In this document: in pieces, positions 41,672-51,056 of the stretch
Numbering within the stretch: the stretch's first letter is position 1
Layout: each line of letters begins with the position of its first letter
DNA from: Streptomyces regalis
Lineage (GTDB): Bacteria; Actinomycetota; Actinomycetes; Streptomycetales; Streptomycetaceae
NCBI RefSeq assembly: GCF_001509475.1
Contig: NZ_LLZG01000387.1
Coordinates: 7,748 to 71,747, forward strand
Length of the DNA stretch: 64,000 nt
Direction of reading: 5' to 3'
Position numbers and translations under genes: made by a program
The notes under the pieces: model-generated
Database searches by the model: none
What the model saw: only the letters and a program-made list of their open reading frames with translations
What the model was told of the DNA's origin: nothing

Positions 41672-42781
41672 ATGGCTCGCCTGATCCCGCTGATCATCCT
41701 CCTTTTCATGATCTATTCCTGGTACCGCAAGCGCCAGAAGACGGCCCCGAAGGGGACCATGCACCATCGCGGCATGGCGAAGGCCGCCGCCAAGCTGGGC
41801 TTCCTGCCCGCCGAGCAGCTGGACACCGACCATGGCTACGCTCCCGACCCACGGACCACGGCCGCGAAGGAAGCTGTGCGGGCCGGGGACTGGAAGGCCG
41901 GAGCGGAGTTCCTGGCCGAGGCGGGGCGGGACTGGCAGGAGCGGGACCGGCGTTCCGGTGCACTGGCGCGGGAGGCCGTCAAGGACGATGCCTGGCTGCT
42001 GGCCTGGAAGTCCGAGCGGCCAAAGGACGCCGACGCGGCTCTCGTGTTCGCCCAGTCGCTGATCTACCTCGCCTGGGAGATACGGGGCGCGGCGTACGCC
42101 AAGTACACGACGCAGGAACAGGCCGCGGGCTTCCACCGCGTCCTGGGCCAGGCCCGGGAGGCATGCGCGCACGCGCAGGCCCTCGCGGGCGACGATCCGT
42201 GCCCGTTCATCGTGGAGATCCCGCTGGCGAAGGGCCTCGGCCATTCGCACCAGAAGTTCGAGGAGCTCTGGGCCGAGATCGTCAGGCGCGACCCGCACCA
42301 CCTGGCAGCGCACTCCTCCGCCCTCCAGTACTGGTGCGCGAAGTGGCGTGGCTCGCACGAGCTGGCGGAGAGTTTCGCCCGGGCCGCCGCCGAGAAGGGG
42401 CAGCCGGGCCAGTTGCTGAGCGTGCTGCCGCTGGAGGCGTACGTCGAGTATGAGATGGCGCACGACGACCTGGAGCAGGACGAGTTCTACAAGCGCCCGG
42501 TCGTCGTCGCGGCGGTCGACGCCGCCCTGGTCGACGTGGCGGCCGCGAGCGCCGCGAACCCTGACGACCGGCGGCTCCCGCAGGTCCGCCACCTGCTGGC
42601 CAGCCTGCTGTTCTGGCAGGACCGGTACGAGGCCGCGGTGGAGCAGTTCCGGCTGATCGACGGATACATCGACGCCCTGCCGTGGTGGTACGCGGGCGGC
42701 CGGAACAGGATGATCAAGGCATACGTGCGGCAGCGGGACTACAGCGCGGCGCAGGTGGTGAGGGGGCGGGGCGGAATCTGA
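41672..42781 (+). CDS. Conserved membrane-anchored helical-repeat protein, paralogue 2
   Basis: A 369-residue paralogue of the 40090 gene with the same layout: an N-terminal hydrophobic helix (LIPLIILLFMIYSWY) followed by basic residues, then helical repeats. The matching blocks are WKSERPKDADAALVFAQSLI, LQYWCAKWRGSHELAESFAR and DDRRLPQVRHLLASLLFWQD. The C-terminus adds LIDGYIDALPWWYAGGRNRM. The last codons carry the GGAAT element of the msrA promoter (42773-42777). Tandem duplication is clear, with divergence in the middle. Function unknown. Confidence 0.75.
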   Translation: MARLIPLIILLFMIYSWYRKRQKTAPKGTMHHRGMAKAAAKLGFLPAEQLDTDHGYAPDPRTTAAKEAVRAGDWKAGAEFLAEAGRDWQERDRRSGALAREAVKDDAWLLAWKSERPKDADAALVFAQSLIYLAWEIRGAAYAKYTTQEQAAGFHRVLGQAREACAHAQALAGDDPCPFIVEIPLAKGLGHSHQKFEELWAEIVRRDPHHLAAHSSALQYWCAKWRGSHELAESFARAAAEKGQPGQLLSVLPLEAYVEYEMAHDDLEQDEFYKRPVVVAAVDAALVDVAAASAANPDDRRLPQVRHLLASLLFWQDRYEAAVEQFRLIDGYIDALPWWYAGGRNRMIKAYVRQRDYSAAQVVRGRGGI

Positions 42782-42798
42782 GAACACGCCCGTACGTT
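42773..42798 (+). promoter_or_regulatory. Consensus sigma-R promoter of msrA
   Basis: GGAAT (42773-42777), then 18 bp, then GTT (42796-42798) exactly fits the Streptomyces sigma-R consensus GGAAT-N18/19-GTT. The -35 lies inside the last codons of the preceding gene. The promoter would start transcription about 110 bp before the msrA ATG. msrA is a reported sigma-R target in S. coelicolor, from memory, which fits a disulphide-stress role. Confidence 0.75.
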
Positions 42799-42916
42799 GA
42801 AGGGGGTACCGCCCGGTGGGGAGGTACCCCTGCCGACGTACCGCAGCCGTGGCCCCGGCCCGCGGGGTCCGAGAGACCCCGTGAGACCCGTGAGTCCCGC
42901 GAGGAAGGAACCCCTC

Positions 42917-43582
42917 ATGCTCTTCGGCCGTACGCCCGTCCTGCCCACCCCCGAGCAGGCGCTGCAGGGCCGCCCCGAGCCGGCCTTCACGGTCCCCGAC
43001 CGCCACACGGTCCTCGGCAACCCTCTGCTCGGCCCTTACCCCGAGGGCCTCGAGATCGCCGACTTCGGTCTGGGCTGCTTCTGGGGTGCCGAGCGCAAGT
43101 TCTGGCAGCTTCCGGCGGGCGTGTGGACGACCCTGGTCGGCTACCAGGGCGGCCACACCGAGAACCCCACGTACGAGGAGGTGTGCTCGGGCCTGACCGG
43201 CCACACGGAGGTCGTCCGCGTCGTCTTCGACCCGAGCGTGATCTCGTACGAACGCCTCCTGAAGACCTTCTGGGAGGCCCACGACCCCACCCAGGGCTTC
43301 CGCCAGGGCAACGACGTCGGCACCCAGTACCGCTCCGCGATCTACACCCACACCCCGGAACAGGCCAAGACGGCCGAGGCCTCCCGCGAGTCCTACCAGA
43401 AGGTCCTGACGGGCTCGGGCTACGGCACGATCACGACGGAGGTCCTGTCGGCGGAGGGTCGGGCGTTCTATCCGGCGGAGGGGTATCACCAGCAGTACCT
43501 GGACAAGAACCCGGCCGGTTACTGCGGGATCGGTGGCACCGGGGTCTCCTGCCCGATCGGCGTGGCCAAGGCCGACGGGTGA
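42917..43582 (+). CDS. msrA: Peptide-methionine (S)-S-oxide reductase
   Basis: A 221-residue repair enzyme that reduces methionine-S-sulfoxide in proteins using thioredoxin. The start is ATG 42917 with GAGGAAGG upstream; an in-frame ATG at 42797 is unsupported. The catalytic Cys54 lies in [15 protein letters not shown]. Further conserved parts are [32 protein letters not shown], the [20 protein letters not shown] motif and [13 protein letters not shown]. The recycling cysteines sit near the end ([15 protein letters not shown]). It is preceded by a consensus sigma-R promoter and coupled by a GTGA overlap to the DUF3885 gene. Confidence 0.96.
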   Translation: MLFGRTPVLPTPEQALQGRPEPAFTVPDRHTVLGNPLLGPYPEGLEIADFGLGCFWGAERKFWQLPAGVWTTLVGYQGGHTENPTYEEVCSGLTGHTEVVRVVFDPSVISYERLLKTFWEAHDPTQGFRQGNDVGTQYRSAIYTHTPEQAKTAEASRESYQKVLTGSGYGTITTEVLSAEGRAFYPAEGYHQQYLDKNPAGYCGIGGTGVSCPIGVAKADG

Positions 43583-44181
43583 GCACTGGCGTCACACCGA
43601 CGCTGCTCGCAGCTCTGTGGCGGGCCCGACAGCCGTCGGGCCCGCCCATCGCCCACACATTCCGCAGTACGTACGCGGACCGCTGGGTGCGCTTCCACAG
43701 CCTCCCCGGCTCGAAGCGCTACCCGGAGTCCCCGGGCGAGTACGCAACTGCGCTGGAGCGGTACAACACGATCCTCGACGAGCTGTTCGCCGGCACAGAG
43801 GTTTTCGTGGTGACGGCGGACTGGTCGGACACACCGGACGGCCCCGCGTACCACCCGGAACCGCGCCAGGCGCTGCACGCCGACGGCGTCCGCTGGTGGA
43901 ACGAGCCGGACGAGGACGAGGACGACCCACACGCGGAGTTCCACACCCACACACGTCTCTACGCCGACCGACGGCCGTGGCGACACGGCTGCGCCGACGA
44001 GCTCCTGCGCGCCGTCGCGGACGACAGGCTTGCCGAGGTTTTCGTCACCGACACCGACCTTCGACGTATCCACCACCCCTACGACGGGGGCGCAGACGTC
44101 ATCCTCGCGACGCCGGCCGAACGGGACCAACTACGCGACCGGCACGCGGACTGGCTCTCCACCCACCCGACCGGCCTCTGA
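43579..44181 (+). CDS. DUF3885 domain protein
   Basis: A 200-residue soluble protein starting at GTG 43579 inside the msrA stop (GTGA). The family motif [20 protein letters not shown] lies at about 34-53, followed by [20 protein letters not shown]. The acidic centre ([20 protein letters not shown]) and the end [20 protein letters not shown] are also typical. DUF3885 has no known function; some members sit in toxin-immunity or SMI-like contexts. Here coupling to msrA implies joint expression, perhaps under sigma-R. Confidence 0.8.
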   Translation: MSTGVTPTLLAALWRARQPSGPPIAHTFRSTYADRWVRFHSLPGSKRYPESPGEYATALERYNTILDELFAGTEVFVVTADWSDTPDGPAYHPEPRQALHADGVRWWNEPDEDEDDPHAEFHTHTRLYADRRPWRHGCADELLRAVADDRLAEVFVTDTDLRRIHHPYDGGADVILATPAERDQLRDRHADWLSTHPTGL

Positions 44182-44318
44182 CGAGCGGCAACGGCTGCAA
44201 TCGGCGGCACGGTCGGGGTAAGCCGGGTGCCCCGGGTGTCAGCCTTCCTTGAGCCCACTTTCGGTCGAACCACTCTTCCGGGGCATGATTCGCGGAACCT
44301 GTCGCCACGATTACAGGC

Positions 44319-44735
44319 ATGGCGACTTCGGGGGCAAGGAGCAGTCGACTCGGTGGACTGGGCCAGTGGTGGGGCATCATCGCCGCCGCTGTTCTCATCG
44401 CCGCCTGGATCAACAGAGCCGCGGGGCCAGTGGTCGTCGCAGCCATGTCGGCACTGGTGCTGATCTGGTGCTTCTTCCAGGCACCCGTTACATGCGGGGC
44501 CCCAGTGAGGGGCAGGGTGGACGGTTGCCGGAACAACGCAACCGGTCTTCTCATGGGCTGCCACATCCGCCAACATCGCTGGCAGAAGCTGAAGATGCTG
44601 CTCCTTCGACGCCAAGTACGCGAGTTTTGCTCCGGCCTCTTCTCGGACGCGAAAGCCACCCTCGTCACACTGGCCGCAGTCGGCAGTTTCCTCTCCGGAC
44701 TCGTGGCCTTCATCCCCGGCGTCGCTCTCGGCTGA
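44319..44735 (+). CDS. Small membrane protein with Cys-rich centre, unknown function
   Basis: A 138-residue protein with a hydrophobic hairpin at about 15-50 (WWGIIAAAVLIAAWINRAAG, VVVAAMSALVLIWCFF) and a C-terminal helix at about 118-136 (TLVTLAAVGSFLSGLVAFI). Between them is a compact polar block with four Cys: VTCGAPVRGRVDGCRNNATG, then LLMGCHIRQHRWQKLKM. The RNNA-x-GLL-x-GC-xxRQHxWQKLKM pattern is familiar from other actinomycete proteins but has no assigned role. The surrounding DNA is lower in GC than the window average, suggesting recent acquisition. Confidence 0.6.
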   Translation: MATSGARSSRLGGLGQWWGIIAAAVLIAAWINRAAGPVVVAAMSALVLIWCFFQAPVTCGAPVRGRVDGCRNNATGLLMGCHIRQHRWQKLKMLLLRRQVREFCSGLFSDAKATLVTLAAVGSFLSGLVAFIPGVALG

Positions 44736-44984
44736 CTTCCTGGACTCTGGTGGCATCCCAGTGGAACTGAGCGCCGCGTCGCGGCCGCAGGGGCAATGGC
44801 ATCTCCATTCATGGCCGCAGTTTGAGTCCCGTCCAAGGTATCGGCACGGGAATTCCACTCGGATAACATGATCGAACTCATGTCGATCGCCCCAATCGCC
44901 CATCCCGGACCGGAAAACAATGCCATTCACCGCGATAAGCAACCTATTTAGCCAATACATATCAAATCGACCAAACCACCACAA

Positions 44985-46200
44985 TTGATACCTATATCAC
45001 CGCGGGCATCCTCCCGAACAAGACGCAGAAACATCCTGTGGGCCACGGCAGGCGTGACAGCCCTCGGATTCCTCATCGCGCTGGAGATCGCCGCGCGCCG
45101 ATACGGCCTACCGGGGCCGATCGCCAGCCAGGCACGAGAGGTGATATTCGCCCCCAAATCGGGGTTTCTGCTGTACGCCAGTATGGCGTTGATGATGGTG
45201 GTGCTCACCTGGCGGCAACGGTTCATCGCGGTGGGTGCCGCGATCGGCATCGACGTCGTCCTCGTGTTGGTGCGGTGGGCGTTCGACGTCAGGACCACTG
45301 ACGGCCACCCCTTCGGCAACGGCGCGCTGTGGGTGATTCTGGGCTGTGCGGTCATCGCCGTCACGCGCCGCACCGGCCGGGAACGCGTCCTGCTGCTGAA
45401 GGGCGCCGCGCTGGGCCTGCTGCTGGTGGCCGGCCGCAAGACGGGCGACACCTGGCTGCTCATCACGTCCAAGACCCGCCCGGCGGTGCTCGACCAGTAC
45501 GTGGCAACCGCCGATCACGAACGTGGCGGTCGAGCGCCGCTTCCCGAGCCATCACCTGGTGCGCACCTTTCTGCTGATCGGCCTGCTCGGGCCGGGCATC
45601 TACATGATCTTTCCGGTGGTCGGACCGGTCTTCGCCTACGGCACCGGCGCCTTCGGCACCGGCGGCGGGCACTGGGCGCTGGCCAACCTGTGGCCGGACG
45701 TGCCGCCACCGCTCACCACCCCGCACGCGATGCCGTACGACCAGATCACCCCGCGCAACTGCATGCCCAGCCTGCACACCGCGTGGGCCACCGCGATCTT
45801 CATTCATTCCCGCAAGGGCCCGCGGATTCTGCGCTTCGCAGGCACCTTCTGGCTGATTGCCACGCTCGGCGCGACGCTGGGATTCGGCTACCACTACGGC
45901 GTGGATCTCATTGCCGGTGTGGTGTTCGTGCTCACGATCGAGGCGGCTCTGCGCTCGCACGACCGTGGCTGGGACCGGTCAGGGATACAGCTGGTCGCTT
46001 ACGGCGTGACGGTCTTCGCCGCGCTCTTGGTGTCGTATCGCTATCTGCCGGTGGAAATGGCCGCACATCCGTGGGTGTTCGGACCGCTTCTCATTCTGGC
46101 GATGATCTCCGTGATCTACGGTTACGCGCGGACCACCACTCTGTGGGAGCTGAAGGCCGCACCGGCGCCGCAGCCGAAACCGCAACCCGAACTGGTGTGA
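44985..46200 (+). pseudogene. Broken PAP2-family membrane phosphatase
   Basis: Two frames together make most of a PAP2/inositolphosphotransferase-type membrane protein. About 44985-45515 encodes helices and the KTGDTWLLITSKTRP region up to DQYVATADH. About 45520-46200, in another frame, encodes VERRFPSHHLVRTFLLIGLL, the catalytic NCMPSLHTAWAT (PSLH) and GFGYHYGVDLIAG (His/Asp). Relatives have a further 35-45 residues between these parts, so an internal deletion with frame change near 45510-45525 is inferred. A GTG at 45523 could express the C-terminal half alone. The 5' flank, 44736-44984, is AT-rich and holds no other gene. Confidence 0.6.
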
Positions 46201-46235
46201 ATCAACTTGTGCGAGTGTCGGACCCTGCTGCTTTC

Positions 46236-46727
46236 ATGGGTGACATGGGTGGCACGGGTGGCACGAGAGGCAGAAGCGTCGTCGTGGAGCGGCGCATCGC
46301 CGCAAGTCAGGGGCGCGTGTGGGAGTCCCTGACCGACCTGAGGGGCATGGCGCACGTGCTCAGCGGTGTCACGCACGTCGATGTCCTCACGGAGGGGGTC
46401 TTCGACGTCGGTACCCGGTGGCGGGAGACCCGGCGCATGTTCGGCAAGGAAGCCACCGAGGAGATGTGGGTGACCGCCTGCGAACCGCCCGAACGCTATG
46501 TGGTGGAGGCCGAGTCGCACGGCACCCACTACGTCTCGGAATGGCTGCTGCGGCCGGACGGCCCGTCGGCGACGACGGTCCGGATGACGTTCACGGCCGC
46601 GGCCTCCGGCGGCGTCACGCGCCTGCTCGCCGGGATTCTGGGTGCCGTGGGCGCACGGGCGGTGAGCAAGGCGGTCGCGAAGGACCTGGACGACATCGCT
46701 TCGGCGGTCGAGGGCGGCAGCCGCTGA
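46236..46727 (+). CDS. SRPBCC-family protein
   Basis: About 163 residues from ATG 46236; a GTG at 46197 overlapping the upstream stop would give 176. The helix-grip fold is recognisable: RSVVVERRIAASQGRVWESL at the N-terminal strand and helix, GTRWRETRRMFGKEATEEMW, HYVSEWLLRPDGPSATTVRM and a long C-terminal helix (VSKAVAKDLDDIASAVEGG). Such proteins bind a hydrophobic ligand in a cavity and act as transporters, cyclases or stress proteins. It follows the broken PAP2 gene closely. The ligand is unknown. Confidence 0.82.
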   Translation: MGDMGGTGGTRGRSVVVERRIAASQGRVWESLTDLRGMAHVLSGVTHVDVLTEGVFDVGTRWRETRRMFGKEATEEMWVTACEPPERYVVEAESHGTHYVSEWLLRPDGPSATTVRMTFTAAASGGVTRLLAGILGAVGARAVSKAVAKDLDDIASAVEGGSR

Positions 46728-46825
46728 ACCTCGCCCACCCCACCCCATCGCCTCACCTGCCCCGAAGCCGCCCGATTTTCGAAAACATCTGCGAATCGGG
46801 CGGACGCAGGCCTACGCTCCTCCCC

Positions 46826-47758
46826 ATGCCGCTTCGCCGAGCGTTACAGGTGCTTTTGGCCCTCGTCGTAGTCCTGACCGGTGCGGTCGGGACCGGTACG
46901 GGGACGGCGCTGGCCGAGGAGGGCCCGGCGCAGACCGATCGACAGCTGCTGTTCTACAACCACGCCTACGGAGTGCTCGACCGGGAGACCGCCGACGCCA
47001 TCGAACACTCCGCGTATCTCCGGGAGTTCGCGAACTTCCAGGTCCGCACCACGACCGGGGCCGGCGGACAGACCTGGACCGGCCGCTATCTGATGGGCCG
47101 GGAGACGTATCTCGAACTGTTCGGGGTGGGTGATCTGCCCGGCGAGGACGGCACACTCGGCGCAGCCGGGATGGGCGTCTCGACCGAGCGGGCCGGTGAT
47201 CTGGGCGCGGTGATCGCGCGACTGCGGGAGCAGGGGATCGCCGAGCCGATCGAGTTCCGTCAGACACGTGACTTCGGTGACGGCGTGCCGGTGCCGTGGT
47301 TCGACGCCGTGTTCACCACCGATCAGTACGACGCTTTCGGCCCCTGGGCAATGGAGTACCGCCCGGAGTACTTCGCCGATCCGCGGAGCAACACCGAGCC
47401 GGCCGCTCATCCCGCGGACGTGGGCCGGGAGCGCTATCTGCCCGACGGCTACCGCGACCACCTGATGCGTGACGTGGCCTCCGTGCGCATCGCGGTGACC
47501 GAAGGCGACCTGGCCGACACGGTGCCGTTGCTGCGGGCCGGCGGGTTCAGCGTCCGGGATGTGCCGGGCGGTGGGGTCGTGGCGCGGGGCGGCGGGACGA
47601 CGATCCGCCTCGACGCGGTCGCACGCGACCAAGCGGGCCTGCGTCAGGTCGAGTTCTCGCTCAACGAGGCGGTGCCGTACCGGCACGAGGAACGGATCGG
47701 CCGGTCGACCCTCACGGTCGGGCCCGGCGCCCGCGCCGTGTGGAGGTTCGGCACCTGA
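46826..47758 (+). CDS. Secreted DUF5829 family protein
   Basis: A 310-residue exported protein. The signal peptide is LRRALQVLLALVVVLTGAVG with a cut near TALA-EEG. The mature part begins with the family motif QLLFYNHAYGVLDRETADAI and continues FQVRTTTGAGGQTWTGRYLM and WAMEYRPEYFADPRSNTEPA. It looks like a VOC/glyoxalase-type beta-alpha module duplicated without metal residues (DLPGEDGTLGAAGMGVSTER resembles the second half). Exact function unknown. It has its own start, about 100 bp after the SRPBCC gene. Confidence 0.82.
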   Translation: MPLRRALQVLLALVVVLTGAVGTGTGTALAEEGPAQTDRQLLFYNHAYGVLDRETADAIEHSAYLREFANFQVRTTTGAGGQTWTGRYLMGRETYLELFGVGDLPGEDGTLGAAGMGVSTERAGDLGAVIARLREQGIAEPIEFRQTRDFGDGVPVPWFDAVFTTDQYDAFGPWAMEYRPEYFADPRSNTEPAAHPADVGRERYLPDGYRDHLMRDVASVRIAVTEGDLADTVPLLRAGGFSVRDVPGGGVVARGGGTTIRLDAVARDQAGLRQVEFSLNEAVPYRHEERIGRSTLTVGPGARAVWRFGT

Positions 47759-47797
47759 CGGGGCTCGGGACAGGGCGGGACGGGGCCCGGACGCCGC

Positions 47798-48760
47798 TCA
47801 CACCGACGGCGCCGACGTCCCCGTACCCGTCGTACCCGACGTACCCGCCCCCGCCTTCGTCGCGTCGGTGCCCCAGCTCGCCAGCAACCGCAACGCCTCC
47901 GCCGACGGCGACCCCGGTTCCGCGTGGTAGGTGATCAGGGTCTGTTCCGAGCCGTCGGACAGACGGAACGACTCGAAGTTCAAGGCCAGCTCGCCCACCA
48001 GCGGATGCCGGATGTGCTTGACGCCGTAGTTCCTCTCCTTGACGTCATGCGTGGCCCACAGCTGCCGGAACTCCTCGCTCTTGACGGAGAGTTCGCCGAC
48101 CAGGGCGGCCAGAAGCGGGTCGTCCGAGTGGCAGCCCGCGTCCATGCGGAGGTAGCTGACCATGTCGTACGCCTTCTGGTCCCACTCCACGAACAGGTCG
48201 CGGTACTCGGGCCGCAGGAACACCAGCCGCGCCCAGTTCCGCTCCTGCGCCGGCAGCTCCGACCAGTCGCCGAAGACCGCCGCCGCCATCCGGTTCCAGG
48301 CGAGGATGTCCGAGCGCCGCCCCGCGATGTACGCGGGCACGCCGTCGATGGAGTCCAGCAGCTGCCGCAGCGCCGGACGCACCTGCTCCGTCCGCGCGAC
48401 CTGCTTCTTCTTGTGCTGCTTGGGCTTCGCGAGGTGCGTGAGGTGCGCGTGCTCGGCGTCGCTCAGCCGCAGCGCCCGCGCGATCGCGTCGAGGACCTCC
48501 GCCGAGACGTTGCGCCCGTTGCCCTGCTCCAGGCGTGTGTAGTACGCCACGGACACCCCGGCCAGCTGTGCCAGCTCCTCGCGCCGCAGCCCCGGCACCC
48601 GGCGGTGCCGCCCGAAGTCCGGCAACCCGACGTCCTCCGGCTTCAGCCGGGCACGCCGGGTGCGCAGAAACTCGCTGAGCTCGGCGCGCCGGTCCAGGCC
48701 GGCACCGGGGTCGGTGCCCCTGTCAGCAGCGGGTCCCGTGGATTCGGGCATGTCGTCCAT
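47798..48760 (-). CDS. XRE-family regulator with MmyB-like ligand domain
   Basis: A 320-residue regulator. The helix-turn-helix spans about 28-105 ([60 protein letters not shown]). The MmyB-like ligand-binding domain spans about 125-300 ([40 protein letters not shown]), a PAS-related fold that binds fatty-acid-like ligands. It is divergent from the alcohol dehydrogenase at 48947. A perfect 9-bp inverted repeat lies between them at 48856-48877. It probably represses or activates that gene in response to a hydrophobic aldehyde, alcohol or acid. Confidence 0.92.
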   Translation of the reverse strand: MDDMPESTGPAADRGTDPGAGLDRRAELSEFLRTRRARLKPEDVGLPDFGRHRRVPGLRREELAQLAGVSVAYYTRLEQGNGRNVSAEVLDAIARALRLSDAEHAHLTHLAKPKQHKKKQVARTEQVRPALRQLLDSIDGVPAYIAGRRSDILAWNRMAAAVFGDWSELPAQERNWARLVFLRPEYRDLFVEWDQKAYDMVSYLRMDAGCHSDDPLLAALVGELSVKSEEFRQLWATHDVKERNYGVKHIRHPLVGELALNFESFRLSDGSEQTLITYHAEPGSPSAEALRLLASWGTDATKAGAGTSGTTGTGTSAPSV

Positions 48761-48855
48761 ACCTCAAGTATTCCCGGTCCTACGCACATGAGCCTGACCC
48801 CGCCGGTGGTAGGACCGGCGGACGTACGTACAACCGAGGTCTGGGTGGATCCGAT

Positions 48856-48877
48856 GTCATCCAGCAGGCTGGATGAC
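48856..48877. promoter_or_regulatory. Candidate operator between the XRE/MmyB regulator and adh
   Basis: GTCATCCAG (48856-48864) and CTGGATGAC (48869-48877) are a perfect 9-bp inverted repeat with a CAGG spacer. It lies 96 bp from the regulator start and about 70 bp before the adh ATG, ideal for control of both divergent genes. Confidence 0.7.
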
Positions 48878-48946
48878 GTGCCCGGACGGAAAGCAGCAAG
48901 TCAGAAGGCAGCCGGGCGCGCAATCCCCTCTAGGAGAACCCCCGGC

Positions 48947-49987
48947 ATGACCACCGTTGCCGCATACGCAGTCCCCGCCGCCAAGGCTCCGCTGGAGCGC
49001 ACCACCATCGAGCGCCGTGAGGTCGGCGAGTTCGACGTCCTGATCGACATCAAGTTCGCCGGTATCTGCCACTCCGACATCCACCAGGCCCACGAGGGCT
49101 GGGGCGAGGCGATCTTCCCGATGGTCCCCGGCCACGAGATCGCGGGCATCGTCTCCGAGGTCGGCTCCGGGGTCACCAAGTACCAGGTCGGCGACCGTGT
49201 GGGCGTCGGCTGTCTGGTCGACTCCTGCCGCGAGTGCGACAACTGCAAGGCCGGCCTGGAGCAGCACTGCACCGGTGGCGGGGTCGGCACGTACAACGCC
49301 ATCGGCAAGGACGGCGAGCCCACCTACGGCGGCTACTCGGAGAAGGTCGTCGTCGACGAGAACTTCGTCGTCCGCATCCCCGACGGCCTGTCCCTGGACG
49401 TCGCCGCGCCGCTGCTGTGCGCGGGCATCACCACGTACTCGCCGCTCAAGCAGTGGGGTGCGGGGCCGGGCAAGAAGGTCGCCGTGATCGGCCTGGGCGG
49501 CCTCGGCCATATGGGCGTCAAGATCGCGGACGCGCTCGGTGCGGAGGTGACGGTTCTGTCGCAGTCGCTGCGCAAGAAGGACGACGGCCTGAAGCTGGGC
49601 GCCGACCACTACTACGCGACCAGTGACCCGAAGACGTTCGAGGAGCTCGCCGGCTCCTTCGACCTGATCCTCTCCACGGTGTCGGCGCCGCTGGACTTCG
49701 GCGCCTACCTCAGCCTGCTCAGGACGGGCGGCGCCCTGGTGAACGTGGGTGCCCCGGAGGAGCCCATCGCCCTGAACCTGTTCTCGCTCATCGGCGGCAA
49801 CAAGACCCTCGCCGGCTCGATGATCGGCGGCATCGCCGAGACCCAGGAGATGCTGGACTTCTGCGCCGAGCACGGTTTGGGCGCCGAGATCGAGCTGATC
49901 GACGCGGACCAGATCAACGAGGCGTACGAGCGGGTGCTCAACAGCGATGTGCGCTACCGCTTCGTGATCGACACGGCGACGATCTGA
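48947..49987 (+). CDS. Zinc-dependent NAD(P) alcohol dehydrogenase (YahK/cinnamyl type)
   Basis: A 346-residue medium-chain dehydrogenase starting at ATG 48947 with AGGAG ten bases upstream. Catalytic zinc ligands are Cys and His in [17 protein letters not shown] and [15 protein letters not shown]. The structural zinc loop is [15 protein letters not shown]. The Rossmann motif is [20 protein letters not shown] near 180. The YahK/AdhC subgroup reduces aldehydes with NADPH. It is divergent from an XRE/MmyB regulator, with a palindromic operator between, and followed by a hairpin at 50023-50048. Confidence 0.94.
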   Translation: MTTVAAYAVPAAKAPLERTTIERREVGEFDVLIDIKFAGICHSDIHQAHEGWGEAIFPMVPGHEIAGIVSEVGSGVTKYQVGDRVGVGCLVDSCRECDNCKAGLEQHCTGGGVGTYNAIGKDGEPTYGGYSEKVVVDENFVVRIPDGLSLDVAAPLLCAGITTYSPLKQWGAGPGKKVAVIGLGGLGHMGVKIADALGAEVTVLSQSLRKKDDGLKLGADHYYATSDPKTFEELAGSFDLILSTVSAPLDFGAYLSLLRTGGALVNVGAPEEPIALNLFSLIGGNKTLAGSMIGGIAETQEMLDFCAEHGLGAEIELIDADQINEAYERVLNSDVRYRFVIDTATI

Positions 49988-50022
49988 CGCCGATAGCCGA
50001 TACGCCGGCCGTATGACCGAGG

Positions 50023-50048
50023 GCCCCGGAGCCGCACCGCTCCGGGGC
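50023..50048. terminator. Hairpin between adh and the permease pseudogene
   Basis: GCCCCGGAGC (50023-50032) pairs with GCTCCGGGGC (50039-50048) around CGCACC. There is no T run on either side. It separates two convergent units. Confidence 0.65.
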
Positions 50049-50050
50049 GC

Positions 50051-50645
50051 TCAGCGTGTCGTCGTACGACGCCCCGGCAGCCACAGCAGATACGGCCCGC
50101 CGACCAGCGCGGTGAGTTGAAGAGCGGGAGTTGGGGCGTACGCGTGAGGCGTGGGGCGAGCTGCGGCGCGGTCAGCGCCACGAACCCGATCGGCCCCGCC
50201 GCACCGGTCGCCGTGGCGGCGAGGACGACGCCGGGGACGGTGAGCCCGAGCCGCGTCCGGTCGACCCGTACGCTGAGCGCGCCGACCTGCCAGAACCGGA
50301 ACTGGTCGAGCGTGGCGGAGCCCGAGGTCAGGACGACGGTCGTGGCCCCGGCCGTCATCGCCGACAGCGCGGTCCCCGCCGACGCCGGCGAAGGCGTACC
50401 GGACGTGGCCACCGAAGCCGTCTGCGAGACCGAGCGCGACGGCCAGTACGACCCCCGCCGCGGCCCCCTGGCTCAGCCCGAGGATGCCGGGATCGGCGAG
50501 CGGGTTGCGGGTGACGGCCTGCAGCGCGGCACCGGCCATGCCGAGCGCTGCACCGGACGCCGGCCCCACCTCGGTGCGCGGCAGCCGCAGCGGCCGCGAC
50601 GGCCACCGCGAGGGCGGCCGCCGGAAAGGCCGGACGGGAACTCAT
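50051..50645 (-). pseudogene. Decayed FecCD-type siderophore permease
   Basis: Fragments in different minus-strand frames belong to one permease. The N-terminus is [20 protein letters not shown] from ATG 50645. Then come [20 protein letters not shown] and [20 protein letters not shown], the classic FecCD block, in another frame. The next piece is [20 protein letters not shown] with [17 protein letters not shown] in a third frame, and the C-terminal end is [18 protein letters not shown]. Normal permeases have about 330 residues. Here about 195 codons remain, with at least two frame changes and a large internal deletion, so it is non-functional. Confidence 0.82.
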
Positions 50646-50726
50646 CGTCGTCGTACGCGACTCACGACGCACACGGCTGCCTTGCCGACGTGCTCGGCGA
50701 GCTGTCGTACGACCAGACGCGCGGCC

Positions 50727-51053
50727 GTGGGACCGGCGTTGCTGGAGCAGCTCCCCCCGGACGGCAGCGGCGGCCACTTCGCGCCCGTCCGCGTCAACGA
50801 CCAGCTCACGCTGGACTTCATGACGGTCGGGGCGACCGGGGCGGCCGAGGGGACCGAGGGGCACCATCTCGCCTTCGACGTCGATCCCGAGACCTTCGAC
50901 GCGATCCTCGGGCGGCTGCACACCCTCGGCGTCCCCTACGGCAACGACCCCTCCGCCCCGGACAACGGCCGCGTCGATCACCCCCTGTGCGCCCGGGGGC
51001 TGTACTTCGCCGACGAGACGGGCAACCTCTACGAGGTCATGTCGCCGCGCTGA
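50727..51053 (+). CDS. N-terminally truncated VOC-family protein
   Basis: About 108 residues from GTG 50727. The core is a glyoxalase/VOC beta-alpha-beta-beta-beta unit: GHFAPVRVNDQLTLDFMTVG, GHHLAFDVDPETFDAILGRL, then LYFADETGNLYEVMSPR as the classic C-terminal strand. VOC relatives carry an extra 20-25 residues with the first strand (the LDHTxxxxxD type), which is missing. Upstream sequence instead matches debris near the FecCD pseudogene. It may be inactive or use a non-standard start. Confidence 0.6.
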   Translation: MGPALLEQLPPDGSGGHFAPVRVNDQLTLDFMTVGATGAAEGTEGHHLAFDVDPETFDAILGRLHTLGVPYGNDPSAPDNGRVDHPLCARGLYFADETGNLYEVMSPR

Positions 51054-51056
51054 GCG

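Noticed and set aside
44079..44984. A 301-codon minus-strand frame
   Set aside because: It runs antisense to DUF3885 and the Cys-rich membrane protein. It has a Cys/His-rich look but no ordered zinc-finger spacing and no ribosome binding site.
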